DNA of 64,000 nt from Leucothrix arctica (GTDB lineage Bacteria; Pseudomonadota; Gammaproteobacteria; Thiotrichales; Thiotrichaceae), in the NCBI RefSeq assembly GCF_003172895.1, contig NZ_QGKL01000042.1:310001-374000 (forward strand), read 5' to 3'. The position numbers and the translations under genes are program-made. Under the pieces are notes generated by a model. The model searched no databases, was not told where the DNA came from, and saw only the letters and a program-made list of their open reading frames with translations. Below, piece by piece: positions 1-9,124 of the stretch. Positions within the stretch are counted from its first letter, which is position 1. Every line of letters begins with the position of its first letter.

Positions 1-404
1 AAAATTAGATCACTGACTTTCTGAACAAGCTCAGAGTCATTCTTTAGAAGTTCGTAAATATCTATAGTAAAGCCACCAGAGATTTTGTCATCTCTCAGTA
101 CTTTTTTGCTGATACTGCCTGACTTCGTCATGACGCCATCGGTTTTTGGTAGCTCCCAAAAGCCATCTGATTGCAAGTACCAGAAAGGGAGTTGTGGTGT
201 ACTGCGAGCACTAAGCGGACCAAAGTACGATAACATGCTCACTAGCTCTTCTTCTATTTCATCAAAGCCAACCAAGCGTGGTTTTCCAGCATAAACACGC
301 CCAAGACATAACAAAATTAATAGAGGTTTGTGTGGCGACCTTTTATCGCCGCTTTTGCATACATTGATTTTGGCTACTTTATCAAGAAATTCTTGTGAGT
401 TCAT
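1..404 (-). CDS. Partial gene resembling phosphorothioate-DNA-dependent HNH restriction endonuclease (N-terminal part)
   Basis: The reading frame is open from an ATG at 404-402 to the window edge, so about 134 N-terminal residues are visible and the C-terminal part is missing. The visible part has a 'PHKPLLILLCLGR' stretch, an acidic helix with 'FDEIEEEL', a 'YFGP' turn and 'PFWYLQSDGFWEL'. From memory, these features, in this order, mark the N-terminal region of ScoMcrA/SprMcrA-type enzymes. Those are type IV restriction endonucleases that recognise phosphorothioated DNA and cut with a C-terminal HNH nuclease. The sulfur-binding and HNH parts would lie to the left of the window, so the nuclease itself cannot be confirmed. 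No dnd genes are seen here, which fits a stand-alone type IV enzyme. An unknown protein sharing only this domain is the alternative. Confidence 0.6.
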   Translation of the reverse strand, partial: MNSQEFLDKVAKINVCKSGDKRSPHKPLLILLCLGRVYAGKPRLVGFDEIEEELVSMLSYFGPLSARSTPQLPFWYLQSDGFWELPKTDGVMTKSGSISKKVLRDDKISGGFTIDIYELLKNDSELVQKVSDLI

Positions 405-578
405 ACCCGTTATATCTTGTTGTAATTATCTACAGAATAACGCTTATTGTTTGATGTGTCGATTTGTAGCCTTGAACGTTAAATATTAGAGATTAGGTGT
501 AAACAATTCTAATTAGCTAGTCAGTGTTTTATACTTTGAAAACGAATAATACTCACATAACTGGCAGAGTTAAACCTT

Positions 579-1166
579 ATGGATCAATCGACGGTAGCTA
601 GCTACAACGCTAACCAGCAAAAAATAGCAGACTTACATCACTCCCTAGTACCACTTCCGGTGTATGAGTCAATCTCTGAACACTTCAAACCAAACTCAAC
701 TGTCCTAGACATAGGCAGCGGTACCGGCCGAGACAGCTGCTGGCTGGACGAGAATAACTACAAAGTTACAGGCGTTGATGCTTCCGAAGGCATGCTAGAA
801 ACCGCCATGGTCTCGTACCCAGATATTCCCTTCATTCAAGATTCACTTCCGAGGCTAAACACTATTGAAAGTGAACAATCCGACAACGTGCTGTGCGCGG
901 CTGTGCTCATGCACTTACCAGAAGCGCAAATTGGCGAAGCCGTTTACAATCTGTTCCGCATCACAAAAGAAGGTGGCGTCATACTGCTAAGCTTTCGTGG
1001 CACCAACGCTGAAGACAACAGAGAAGATGGCAAGCTATACACACCTATCAATCCAAAAGCCTTGATTACGTTATTCGAACACCTAGGTGCAACGTTGTTG
1101 AGCGAGTCTCAAAATATTGAAGAAGAGCGCGGGCTACTTTGGAATAAGCTAGTCTTTAGAAAATAA
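579..1166 (+). CDS. Class I SAM-dependent methyltransferase
   Basis: This 195-residue soluble protein has the Rossmann-like methyltransferase fold. Motif I (VLDIGSGTG) lies at residues 42-50, and an acidic 'GVDAS' strand end that would bind the ribose of S-adenosylmethionine is at about 65-69. A later 'AAVLMHLP' corresponds to motif IV and a 'GGVILLSFRG' strand follows. The methyl acceptor cannot be told from the sequence; this subgroup (UbiE/Methyltransf_11-like) acts on small molecules, lipids or proteins. The gene stands alone, 66 bases before a Nudix hydrolase gene on the same strand. No clear ribosome-binding site is seen before the ATG. Confidence 0.85.
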   Translation: MDQSTVASYNANQQKIADLHHSLVPLPVYESISEHFKPNSTVLDIGSGTGRDSCWLDENNYKVTGVDASEGMLETAMVSYPDIPFIQDSLPRLNTIESEQSDNVLCAAVLMHLPEAQIGEAVYNLFRITKEGGVILLSFRGTNAEDNREDGKLYTPINPKALITLFEHLGATLLSESQNIEEERGLLWNKLVFRK

Positions 1167-1232
1167 CCGCCAGGAATCACCCAAAAACATTCTACAAAAC
1201 TCAGTAAAGCCTCAGCTTTAGGATCTCCATCA

Positions 1233-1778
1233 ATGCAACTTTTGAAAACCACCATTCACCCTGATGTATCACTTGCAGATATTGAACCGGAGAGCGACCT
1301 TACGCTTGTAACCCGTCATGCAGCTCGAGGTATTATCATTCGGGATGAGAAGATCCTGCTGCTATACACCAAGCGCTATGATGATTACAGCCTACCTGGC
1401 GGCGGTATAGATGAGGGTGAAGATAATGTTCAAGGCCTAACTCGTGAGCTAAAAGAAGAGACGGGTGCGCAAGGTGTTAGAAATGTTAAAGACTTTGCAC
1501 GTTACGATGAATACCGCCCTTGGCATAAGCCTAATGCCGATATTATTCACATGGTGTCGTTTTGCTATGTTTGCGATATTGATGAAGAGCTAGGTGATAC
1601 AGCCTATGAAGCGTATGAAATCAAAAATGGTATGGAGCCGGTTTGGGTGAATATCCATGAAGCAATTACGCATAACCAACGCGTAATTGATGAAAGCCCT
1701 AAAGCAGGGCTTTCAATTCATCGTGAGACGTTTTTGCTACGTGAGATCGTGGAGAAGCTAATCGCAGTTCCTGCTTAG
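1233..1778 (+). CDS. Nudix hydrolase
   Basis: A 181-residue protein with a complete Nudix box. G57, E63, R71-E72, E75-E76 and G78 fit the GX5EX7REUXEEXGU pattern that binds the divalent metal and hydrolyses a nucleoside diphosphate linked to another group. The preceding 'RGIIIRDEKILLLYTKRYDD' is the usual first beta strand pair of the fold. The substrate is not evident; ADP-ribose, dinucleotides and modified dNTPs are all possible. The upstream methyltransferase may be co-transcribed across the short gap, but there is no overlap and the link is weak. Confidence 0.85.
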   Translation: MQLLKTTIHPDVSLADIEPESDLTLVTRHAARGIIIRDEKILLLYTKRYDDYSLPGGGIDEGEDNVQGLTRELKEETGAQGVRNVKDFARYDEYRPWHKPNADIIHMVSFCYVCDIDEELGDTAYEAYEIKNGMEPVWVNIHEAITHNQRVIDESPKAGLSIHRETFLLREIVEKLIAVPA

Positions 1779-2044
1779 CCTGACGATAAACCACGTAGTA
1801 ATCGATACTGCTTTCTATAAAGTTAATAGTTATCTAGAGGACTTCTAAGGCTTTAGTCTGATAAACAAAATTAGCGCTTATCGTAATGGTAAAAATACAG
1901 TAGGTAAGGGTAGTATGTACTACATAGAAGTAGGCGCCTTTTTAACCATCTACGACTGCCATTAATCTGTTTAAACAGAAATTAATTGTTTTACTGTTAC
2001 ACTATAGGTCTATGGAGCCATTGTGATCATAAAGCGTACTGATT

Positions 2045-4069
2045 TTGAAATCATATATTACACAATATAATGTTCATCGGATAAGCATCCTTGCTTTTTT
2101 ATCCGTGTCGCTGTTGATTGTGACTTGTTATATTTTAGTTTCAGACAACCTAAAGCTCCAGAACACTATGCTTGAATCCTCAAGTGTCTCTTATGAATTA
2201 CGAATAGCGCTTGATCAAAGTAATGAGCAATTAAGTTTACTTTTTGAACCGGGAGGAGCGCTAAATTATAGTGACAGAATATTACGAAATATTCGTAATG
2301 ATTTTGTCAGTACTTCAGCACAATTTACATTGCTCACAGAGCGATTGCAGTCGCTTTTAGATGATCAGTTCAAAACGCTTGGGTCGCTTGTTCCTGCTGA
2401 TAAATACCAAAAAATTAGTGCTGAAATCTATAATATCGATGATATTTGGAGTGAGTACCAGCAACGTATTAAAGAGATTGAAAGTTACAACATAAATACA
2501 CTGCGTGCAGGTAATAAACTGTGGGAACCACTTGATGCCTCCGTTGCCCATAATAGCTCTTTAGCAACCAGCATTACTGCACTGAACCATCTAGTTTATC
2601 AGTCTTCAATTGAACAAAATCAGCGACTTGCAGTGTTATATGTTGTGATGCTGATACTTGCGATTGGTATTGTTTGGGCTATTTGGTTTAGTACACTCAA
2701 ACCGCTGGCTAAGCGCCTAGAAAGTAGCTATCAAGAAATCGTTTGTAAGAACACTCGCTTAGATTACCAAGCCAATCATGATGCACTTACTGGGTTATAC
2801 AACAGAGCAGCTTTCAATAGCAGAATTACCCATTTAGAAGCCACTAAAAATACAAACTTGCCTTACTGCTTAGTGCTCATTGATCTTGATAACTTCAAAA
2901 TTACTAATGACTCAATGGGTCATAATATCGGCGACTCAATATTGCAAAAAGTTGCGGCTGACATGCTTGAAAACCCATTGGCCGGTGAGTGTGCTTATCG
3001 TATTGGTGGGGACGAATATGCTTTATTAATTGACCGATTGGATGATGAAATAGACCTTAAGTCGAGGCTTGTACAATTATTGGAAGTCATACGTGAACCT
3101 ATAGAAATAGAACAAGTACAACTTCACACGAGTTGCAGTATCGGTGCTGCAATCGCTGGCATAAGTTGTGGTTATGATCAGAAAGAGATGTTTGCGGCAG
3201 CAGATAAAGCACTATATAGCGTTAAAAAGAGTGGCCGTAATGGTTTTCAGCTATGTAGTAAAGCTCAACAGCAAAATCAAAGCGAAAAAGATAGACAGGA
3301 TGACGACTTATCTAAGTCTGTTGATCTAAAGAAATTTAATGTTTTCTATCAGCCTATTATTGATATAACAACTCAAAATATCGTCGCTTATGAAGCGCGT
3401 GTTCACTGGCAACATCCTACGCTTGGTCAACTGCAACAGGAAAATTGGATTGATGATGCTTCACGACTTTCTCTTGATACAAAAATCACTAAGCAAGTCA
3501 TTCAGACTATAGAGAAGCACTTCAAATACTGGCTCAAACAAGACATGAAAATACTTCCTATGACTGTTGATATTGGCCAATCAATACTACTTAGCGGTGA
3601 AGCCTATACCTTAGTCACCAACCTGTCTGAAAATCTGCCTGTATCTTCATATATTGGTATTGAAGTATCAGAGCTGATGTTTAATGAGCGCTCATTTGAC
3701 GCAGTTACTGAGCAATTAGCTAGATTTATACAAGCTGGAATACCGGTCACTATTGATCACTACGGTCGAGGTCATAGCAGCCTACTGCAGTTACGTAAAA
3801 TCCCATTCGATACGCTTAAAGTCGATAAGAAACTAACGCTACAAGCTGATAAAGATAAATCATTACAAACGTATATTAGCTCGTTAGTTGCTTTCACTGA
3901 GGGCGTTGGTAAGACCCTGATTTGCCAAGATGTACAAAGTGCCAAGGGTAGGCAGACATTGATAGAGCTAGGTTGTCGTTACATGCAGTCACGACATATT
4001 TCTACTGTACTCACTTATGATGCAATTTCTGAGAGCATGGATGACTCAATGAAGAGCGAGACTGCTTAG
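2045..4069 (+). CDS. Inner-membrane GGDEF-EAL protein with periplasmic sensor region; EAL part degenerate
   Basis: This 674-residue protein has a membrane helix at about 14-33, a periplasmic region at about 34-194, a second helix at about 195-217, a GGDEF domain at about 240-400 and an EAL-like domain at about 430-660. The diguanylate cyclase signature reads GGDEY (321-325), close to consensus, and no RxxD inhibitory site precedes it. The EAL domain lacks key catalytic residues: EAL reads EAR (450-452), the DDFG loop reads DHYG (571-574), and the glutamate of the EGV motif is Gln in 'QDV' (628-630). It is therefore probably a cyclase or c-di-GMP receptor rather than a phosphodiesterase. The start is a TTG, because an in-frame stop at 2030-2032 leaves no ATG upstream. 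A binding-protein gene follows after 22 bases and may supply its ligand. Confidence 0.85.
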   Translation: MKSYITQYNVHRISILAFLSVSLLIVTCYILVSDNLKLQNTMLESSSVSYELRIALDQSNEQLSLLFEPGGALNYSDRILRNIRNDFVSTSAQFTLLTERLQSLLDDQFKTLGSLVPADKYQKISAEIYNIDDIWSEYQQRIKEIESYNINTLRAGNKLWEPLDASVAHNSSLATSITALNHLVYQSSIEQNQRLAVLYVVMLILAIGIVWAIWFSTLKPLAKRLESSYQEIVCKNTRLDYQANHDALTGLYNRAAFNSRITHLEATKNTNLPYCLVLIDLDNFKITNDSMGHNIGDSILQKVAADMLENPLAGECAYRIGGDEYALLIDRLDDEIDLKSRLVQLLEVIREPIEIEQVQLHTSCSIGAAIAGISCGYDQKEMFAAADKALYSVKKSGRNGFQLCSKAQQQNQSEKDRQDDDLSKSVDLKKFNVFYQPIIDITTQNIVAYEARVHWQHPTLGQLQQENWIDDASRLSLDTKITKQVIQTIEKHFKYWLKQDMKILPMTVDIGQSILLSGEAYTLVTNLSENLPVSSYIGIEVSELMFNERSFDAVTEQLARFIQAGIPVTIDHYGRGHSSLLQLRKIPFDTLKVDKKLTLQADKDKSLQTYISSLVAFTEGVGKTLICQDVQSAKGRQTLIELGCRYMQSRHISTVLTYDAISESMDDSMKSETA

Positions 4070-4091
4070 TCCTGATAGAGGGGAACTAAAA

Positions 4092-5354
4092 ATGTTTAAA
4101 AAAATAAAAATTATAACGATCGTTAGCTTCTGCACCATTATATATAGTTCGGCTCTCCAAGCGAAAGGTGGGCAACCCGAAGTTGAGCTTAGCCACTGGT
4201 GGAACCAACCAGGTGAGTTGCAAGCGGTGGATGAGATTAGGAAGGCAGTTGAGCAACGTGGTGCTAAGTTTGTTGAGACACGTATTGCTTCATGGGATAG
4301 CTTACGGAGCAATATTCTAAAGCGTATTTCTATGGGATATGCACCCGCTGTTACACAATGGCTTGCTAATGACTATACTTTTTCATTTGAGCAAATGAGT
4401 GCAATCTACCCAATGCCATCTAAATGGCGAGATCAGCCTATTGAAGAGGTGCTTTTTAAAGAGGTCTATAAAGGGCTCTCATCTGAGAATGGCTTGGTTG
4501 GTTTACCAATGGGTATACATATTATGAACTCCGCGCTGTTCAGTAAGCGTATTTATGATGAGCTAAATCTTACCCCACCTAAAACCTGGAGTGAGGTATT
4601 AACGCAATCATTGGTAATCAAAGAGGCAGGTTACGTTCCTATTGCGTTAAGTAAAGAAGCATGGCAATTACAGGTTGTTATGGGATCTGTTTTACTTGGG
4701 GAACTGGGTTCCGTTAATTACAAACAATTCTTTATTAAAGGGCAATCCATCAAACCATGGAAAAAACCTTTGGTTCGTAGTTTTGAGACTTTCTTGGGTC
4801 TGAAAAAATTTACAGATAGGGAAGCACGAGATAGAAGTTGGGCCGAATCAGTCAGCATGATTGGCGATAATAAAGCTGCTATGCATTTTTTAGGTGATTT
4901 TGCTAAAAGTGAGTTAACGGCGAAAGGATACGTCGCTGGTGAAGATTTTTTGTGTTCTTTAGCGCCTGACTCAAAAGGCTATATGGTCTATAGCATCGAC
5001 TCATTTCTTATGTTTAATGTGAATGACCATTTGATTGAAGAGGGGCAGCGCATTCTATTTGATGTGGCACTAGACCCAGAAGTACAGGCGAAATATACCA
5101 ATAAGAAAGGCGGCATTCCTGTAAGGCATGGTGTAAATGTTAACCATCTAGACACCTGTGCAAAAGAAATGTACCAGCAGTGGGTGCTTAAAGATAATAA
5201 GACGATTAGTTTCACTGGCATAGGGAACCCGCTACGTGCATCCTTTTTACAAAAGGTCTTGGAAGAGGCGTGGAATAATGATGGTTTAACTGCTGAAGAA
5301 CTCGTTTCAATGCTTATTGAAATGGATGAAGAGGCATTGACCAAAACAAAGTAG
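4092..5354 (+). CDS. Periplasmic ABC-type sugar-binding protein, orphan, coupled to the GGDEF-EAL gene
   Basis: A 420-residue family 1 extracellular solute-binding protein. It has an N-terminal signal peptide with a hydrophobic core at about 7-20 and a probable cleavage after 'LQA'. The mature protein starts with 'VELSHWW', the typical first strand of sugar-binding proteins, and has 'YAPAVTQW' and 'GLVGLPMGI' segments usual for the family. No permease or ATPase gene is adjacent. It sits 22 bases after an inner-membrane GGDEF-EAL gene, so the likely role is to carry a ligand signal to that protein's periplasmic domain, as NspS does for MbaA in Vibrio. A transport role with unlinked permeases cannot be excluded. 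Confidence 0.8.
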   Translation: MFKKIKIITIVSFCTIIYSSALQAKGGQPEVELSHWWNQPGELQAVDEIRKAVEQRGAKFVETRIASWDSLRSNILKRISMGYAPAVTQWLANDYTFSFEQMSAIYPMPSKWRDQPIEEVLFKEVYKGLSSENGLVGLPMGIHIMNSALFSKRIYDELNLTPPKTWSEVLTQSLVIKEAGYVPIALSKEAWQLQVVMGSVLLGELGSVNYKQFFIKGQSIKPWKKPLVRSFETFLGLKKFTDREARDRSWAESVSMIGDNKAAMHFLGDFAKSELTAKGYVAGEDFLCSLAPDSKGYMVYSIDSFLMFNVNDHLIEEGQRILFDVALDPEVQAKYTNKKGGIPVRHGVNVNHLDTCAKEMYQQWVLKDNKTISFTGIGNPLRASFLQKVLEEAWNNDGLTAEELVSMLIEMDEEALTKTK

Positions 5355-5408
5355 TTTGATGCATCGGAAAATTACGATCAGTATTCACAGTTTATAATGA
5401 AAAGTACA

Positions 5409-5437
5409 CCTGCTTGCAAGAGGCGGAGTCAAGCAGG
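5409..5437. other. Stem-loop between the solute-binding protein gene and dsdA
   Basis: A perfect 8-base stem (CCTGCTTG at 5409-5416 pairing with CAAGCAGG at 5430-5437) encloses a 13-base loop. No run of T follows, so it is not a standard intrinsic terminator. It lies about 90 bases before dsdA and could be a leader structure or an RNA 3' end; its role is unknown. Confidence 0.35.
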
Positions 5438-5529
5438 CCTTAATCAAGACCTACTTGACTTACCAAGAAACGCTTGCCTTAAACTTTTCATAATGAGAGT
5501 GTTTGTGATAACTGATTGTTATTCAACAA

Positions 5530-6870
5530 ATGGATTTCCTCATGTCGCAAACAGCAGAACTGATCAATAAATACCAACGTGTTTTCCCTGAAATAATAGA
5601 CATAGCAGCAGCCAAAGAAGTCTTCTGGCAAAATCCGCAGCTTAAGTCTGTTGATGAGTCATTAAAGACCGTCGATTTTACCCAACATGATGTTCAAGAT
5701 GCTGCTGACAGATTAAATAGGTTTGCTTCTTACATTGCGAGCGCGTTTCCAGAAACAGTTACGTCAGAGGGCATTATTGAGTCTGAGTTAGTTGACGCAC
5801 CAGCAACACTCACTAAGTTAGAAAACTATTATGACGAAGTTTTGTCTGGTCGTTTGATGCTTAAGCTCGACTGCAACTTACCCATTGCTGGTTCTATAAA
5901 AGCCCGTGGTGGCATTTATGAAGTGCTTAAATATGCCGAGACGTTAGCCATAACTAATGGCTTAATTACGATAAGTGACGATTATAAATCCTTTGATTCA
6001 GAAGAATTCAGAGCGTTCTTCAGTGATTATTCTATCGTTGTCGGTTCAACAGGTAACTTGGGGCTTAGTATCGGTATTATGGGTGCTAGTTTGGGTCTAA
6101 AGGCGACAGTACATATGTCTGCAGACGCAAGGCAATGGAAGAAGGACTTACTACGTTCTAAAGGCGTTAACGTTATCGAATATGAGTCAGACTATAGCCA
6201 TGCGGTGGAGCAGGGTCGCTTGGAGTCATCGCAAGATCCTAATAGCCACTTTGTTGACGATGAGTCATCTAGAGATCTATTTCTGGGTTATGCGGTAGCG
6301 GCTAAACGCATGCAAAAACAACTCATAGAGCAGGGCATTACGGTTGATGCGGAGCACCCGCTGTATATCTATTTACCGTGTGGGGTGGGCGGAGGTCCGG
6401 GTGGTATTTGCTTTGGGATGAAGCTGGTGTTTGGCGATCATGTGCACTGCTACTTTGTAGAGCCAACTCACGCGCCTGCGATCATTATAGGTATGGGTAC
6501 TGGCTTAAACGAAGACATTAGCGCTCAAGATCTTGGTTTAGATGGGTTAACGTCTGCAGACGGCTTGGCTGTGAGTAGACCATCAGGTTTAGTGTGTAAG
6601 GCGATGTCTGGTTTGTTGGATGGCGTATTTACCATAGATGATAATGAACTATATAAATTACTAGCGCTGGTTTATGACGCCGAAGGGATTAGAATCGAAC
6701 CATCATCAGCGGCTGGAGTCGCTGGTATCGCTCGTGTAATGGCGGCACAAGGTGGTCTAAGCAATAACGCCACACATATCATTTGGGTAACGGGTGGTAG
6801 TATGGTGCCCACTGAAGAGTGGCAAGAGTATTACAATGTTGGTAATGGTAATACGAATAATTCTTATTAA
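5530..6870 (+). CDS. dsdA: D-serine dehydratase (D-serine ammonia-lyase)
   Basis: A 446-residue cytoplasmic PLP enzyme that converts D-serine to pyruvate and ammonia. The length matches E. coli DsdA (442 residues) and identity is visible along the whole protein. Examples are 'AFPETVTSEGIIESELV' near the N-terminus, the PLP-lysine motif 'GSIKARGGIYEVL' with K124, the phosphate-binding 'GSTGNLGLSIGIM', and the glycine-rich 'CGVGGGPGG'. An alternative ATG four codons in (5542) cannot be excluded because neither start has a clear ribosome-binding site. No dsdC regulator or dsdX permease is adjacent, so it probably serves detoxification or use of D-serine made or imported elsewhere. Confidence 0.95.
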   Translation: MDFLMSQTAELINKYQRVFPEIIDIAAAKEVFWQNPQLKSVDESLKTVDFTQHDVQDAADRLNRFASYIASAFPETVTSEGIIESELVDAPATLTKLENYYDEVLSGRLMLKLDCNLPIAGSIKARGGIYEVLKYAETLAITNGLITISDDYKSFDSEEFRAFFSDYSIVVGSTGNLGLSIGIMGASLGLKATVHMSADARQWKKDLLRSKGVNVIEYESDYSHAVEQGRLESSQDPNSHFVDDESSRDLFLGYAVAAKRMQKQLIEQGITVDAEHPLYIYLPCGVGGGPGGICFGMKLVFGDHVHCYFVEPTHAPAIIIGMGTGLNEDISAQDLGLDGLTSADGLAVSRPSGLVCKAMSGLLDGVFTIDDNELYKLLALVYDAEGIRIEPSSAAGVAGIARVMAAQGGLSNNATHIIWVTGGSMVPTEEWQEYYNVGNGNTNNSY

Positions 6871-6896
6871 GTTAGGTTATAATGAAGTTCAACATT

Positions 6897-6919
6897 GCAC
6901 GCAGTAAGCGTGCTTTTTT
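6897..6919 (+). terminator. Intrinsic terminator of dsdA
   Basis: A 6-base stem (GCACGC at 6897-6902 and GCGTGC at 6908-6913) with a 5-base loop is followed at once by six T. It lies 26 bases after the dsdA stop. Confidence 0.85.
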
Positions 6920-6961
6920 GTATCAAAAAAAACTTCAAATTAATCAAAATAAGATAACAAT

Positions 6962-7465
6962 ATGAAATACGATTTAACCGCTCGAGTCCTGCATTGGGCC
7001 TCGGCACTAGTAATCCTATGGGCCACTATTTCTGGTTTTTATACGTTACTCCCAAATATTGAAACACAGGTTAAACAGCTTATCGCAGGCTTTAATGTCT
7101 CGCTTACAGCATTATTTATCCCTTTCTTTTGTTATCGCGTATTCCATCGCATAAAGAGTAGATCACCGGCTTCATCCGACCAAATATCCACCTTCGAAAA
7201 GAAGATATCTGGTGTGATGCACCTGATGCTTTATGTCGTAGTAGGGGTGGTGCTGGTAACAGGGGTGTTAATGATGGATAAGCCGATTTCAATATTCAAT
7301 GTGGTGACGTTTGATCAGGTATTTAACAATCAAACTGTTATTACCGTGTTTAAAACGATCCATAAATATGCGACGGAATTACTGGCTTTATGTGTTTTTA
7401 TTCATATAGCAGCACTAGTGAAACATGAGCTAATGGGTAAGAAAATATTGAGCTGCATGATTTAA
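6962..7465 (+). CDS. Cytochrome b561 family dihaem membrane protein
   Basis: A 167-residue protein with four hydrophobic helices, at about 11-29, 44-60, 84-104 and 138-157. Histidines are placed as in bacterial b561: 'LHWASA' in the first helix, 'GVMHLMLY' in the third, and 'HKYATELLALCVFIHIAAL' in the last. These would ligate two b-type haems in the inner membrane. The family passes electrons from quinol, in some cases to superoxide or to a partner enzyme. No partner gene is next to it. It follows the dsdA terminator, so it has its own promoter. Confidence 0.85.
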   Translation: MKYDLTARVLHWASALVILWATISGFYTLLPNIETQVKQLIAGFNVSLTALFIPFFCYRVFHRIKSRSPASSDQISTFEKKISGVMHLMLYVVVGVVLVTGVLMMDKPISIFNVVTFDQVFNNQTVITVFKTIHKYATELLALCVFIHIAALVKHELMGKKILSCMI

Positions 7466-7766
7466 TTTATTGATACTTTATTATTTAAGTCCATAAACAA
7501 TATCTATTATTGATTAGCATAATTAAGTATAAAGATCGTCACATTAGAAACCAATAACAACAAGTCAAATATGGTGTTAAAATTAACTATAATTTATTGA
7601 CTTATTTTATAATACGTCTTTATATTCCGTATAGATTTTTATATATAATAATAAGATGAACTATTTTTACGACCAAAGATACTCATTTTTAAGTGGCCGA
7701 AAACAACTAATTTGACAATTGGCCGCCGATTATATTACTAAAAACAAATAAACGGAATTTTAAATT
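7466..7766. other. AT-rich intergenic region between cytochrome b561 and aqpZ
   Basis: About 300 bases, strongly AT-rich, with no convincing coding frame on either strand. It holds one promoter-like pair (listed separately) and a GGCCG pentamer twice (7695-7699 and 7721-7725). It is longer than most gaps here and is probably the regulatory region of aqpZ. Confidence 0.4.
7597..7626 (+). promoter_or_regulatory. Candidate sigma-70 promoter for aqpZ
   Basis: TTGACT at 7597-7602 and TATATT at 7621-7626 are separated by 18 bases. Each has one mismatch to consensus. In a region this rich in A and T such a match can arise by chance. Confidence 0.3.
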
Positions 7767-8513
7767 ATGCATTTACATAATAGACTTTTTGCTGAGTTCT
7801 TCGGTACCTTTTGGTTGGTTCTAGGGGGTGTTGGTAGTGCTAAGTTAGCCGCTGCTTTCCCTGAAGTTGGTATTGGCCTTCTAGGTGTTTCATTAGCATT
7901 TGGTCTAACAGTTTTGACTATGGCTTACGCGGTTGGTCATATCTCTGGTGGACATTTTAACCCTGCTATCTCTATCGGTTTATGGTTTGGCGGACGTTTT
8001 GGTTTTGCAGAACTAATCCCTTACATTATCTCTCAAGTTGCTGGTGCATGTGCCGCATCTGCTGTTTTGATGTTCATTTTAACCAACGGGCCAGATGGGG
8101 CCGCAGCGGTCGGTAATTTGGCGTCTAACGGTTTCGGTGAAGCGTCACCAGGTGGTTACAACATGATGGCAGTTATTGCTATGGAAGTTGTGATGACGGC
8201 TGGTTTCTTGATGGTTATCATGGGTGCTACCGATACGGGTGATACAACGACTGGTGGCGGTACGATTAAAGGCCGTGCTCCTGCAGGTTTTGCGCCAATC
8301 GCAATTGGTTTATGCTTAACGCTAATTCACTTGATATCTATCCCTGTATCAAATACCTCAGTTAACCCTGCACGTAGTACGGGTCCTGCGCTGTTATCGA
8401 TGGATACAGTTGCAATGTCTCAACTGTGGGTATTCTGGGCTGCTCCGATCGCTGGTGCGATCATTGGTGCTTTGGCTTACCGTCTACTGCTAGGAAGCAC
8501 TCAGAAAGATTAA
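7767..8513 (+). CDS. aqpZ: Aquaporin Z, water channel
   Basis: A 248-residue six-helix MIP-family channel in the inner membrane. The two pore NPA motifs are at 65-67 (GGHFNPAIS) and 200-202 (SVNPARST). Arg203 and His188 ('[14 protein letters not shown]') match the water-selective aromatic/arginine filter of E. coli AqpZ rather than a glycerol channel. Compared with AqpZ (231 residues) there is an extra stretch of about 15 residues after 'MGATD' at 156-170, rich in Gly, Thr and Asp, in the loop before the second NPA half. The gene stands alone with its own terminator. A role in osmotic adjustment is expected. Confidence 0.95.
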   Translation: MHLHNRLFAEFFGTFWLVLGGVGSAKLAAAFPEVGIGLLGVSLAFGLTVLTMAYAVGHISGGHFNPAISIGLWFGGRFGFAELIPYIISQVAGACAASAVLMFILTNGPDGAAAVGNLASNGFGEASPGGYNMMAVIAMEVVMTAGFLMVIMGATDTGDTTTGGGTIKGRAPAGFAPIAIGLCLTLIHLISIPVSNTSVNPARSTGPALLSMDTVAMSQLWVFWAAPIAGAIIGALAYRLLLGSTQKD

Positions 8514-8542
8514 TTTTCTGATTGAAACTTCCATACAAAAAA

Positions 8543-8575
8543 AGCCTCGGCACTTAACAGTGCTGGGGCTTTTTT
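8543..8575 (+). terminator. Intrinsic terminator of aqpZ
   Basis: An 11-base stem (8543-8553 with 8560-8570, two G-T wobbles) with a 6-base loop is followed by T6. It lies about 30 bases after the aqpZ stop. A-rich sequence on its left could let it also act on the opposite strand for the convergent gene ending at 8618. Confidence 0.85.
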
Positions 8576-8617
8576 AGTTCTAGCGAGCATGTACTTTGAT
8601 GCTAGTGCTTTAAGCGC

Positions 8618-9088
8618 TTACTTGTAGTAGCTCTTTTTAAGATTACTCACGACATAAAAATACCGCGTATCTTCTTCTGTAGCATTACAGTAAACACCAT
8701 CACCACGAAGTAGGTTAAGTGCCATTCCAGCAATCTCCCAGCTCATAGACTCGTCAATCTCAGCAGAAATATGGGTGAACAAGTTAGAGCCAGTAATCTC
8801 TTCCAACTCTTTAAAACGCTCAGCCTTTGTTTTAAGGTCTGCAGGAAATGCATCATTTGCCCAAGCCCATACCCAAGCGTTTGTCTTATCGTTAAAGCTA
8901 CCAATAGGCACGATGGTCGCTGTTTTCTTAGTCTCACCACCGTTGATAAAGTAAAGCTCTTCTTTATCAAAATCGAACTTGTACTCTTCGAACGCACTAA
9001 AGCCAAACGACTCTTCTAGGTACTCTTGCTTATCTTCTAAGTCGACAAAACACTTGTCGATATAGGTTTGAAACTGTTGATCATCCAT
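8618..9088 (-). CDS. DUF6882-like protein of unknown function
   Basis: A 156-residue acidic soluble protein with no signal peptide. The centre contains 'AWVWAWANDAFPADL' followed by a helix with 'RFKELEEITG', which recalls the DUF6882 family of uncharacterised bacterial proteins. The C-terminus is basic and ends with 'LKKSYYK'. It precedes an NnrU-like gene that ends 36 bases upstream of it on the same strand; a shared transcript is possible. No function can be given. Confidence 0.6.
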   Translation of the reverse strand: MDDQQFQTYIDKCFVDLEDKQEYLEESFGFSAFEEYKFDFDKEELYFINGGETKKTATIVPIGSFNDKTNAWVWAWANDAFPADLKTKAERFKELEEITGSNLFTHISAEIDESMSWEIAGMALNLLRGDGVYCNATEEDTRYFYVVSNLKKSYYK

Positions 9089-9124
9089 CTTTACATTTAC
9101 TCTTTTAAATATCTTTTGAGGTGT

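Noticed and set aside
8771-9019. Plus-strand frame opposite the DUF6882-like gene
   Set aside because: It is the mirror of the minus-strand gene and has no start signal or family resemblance.
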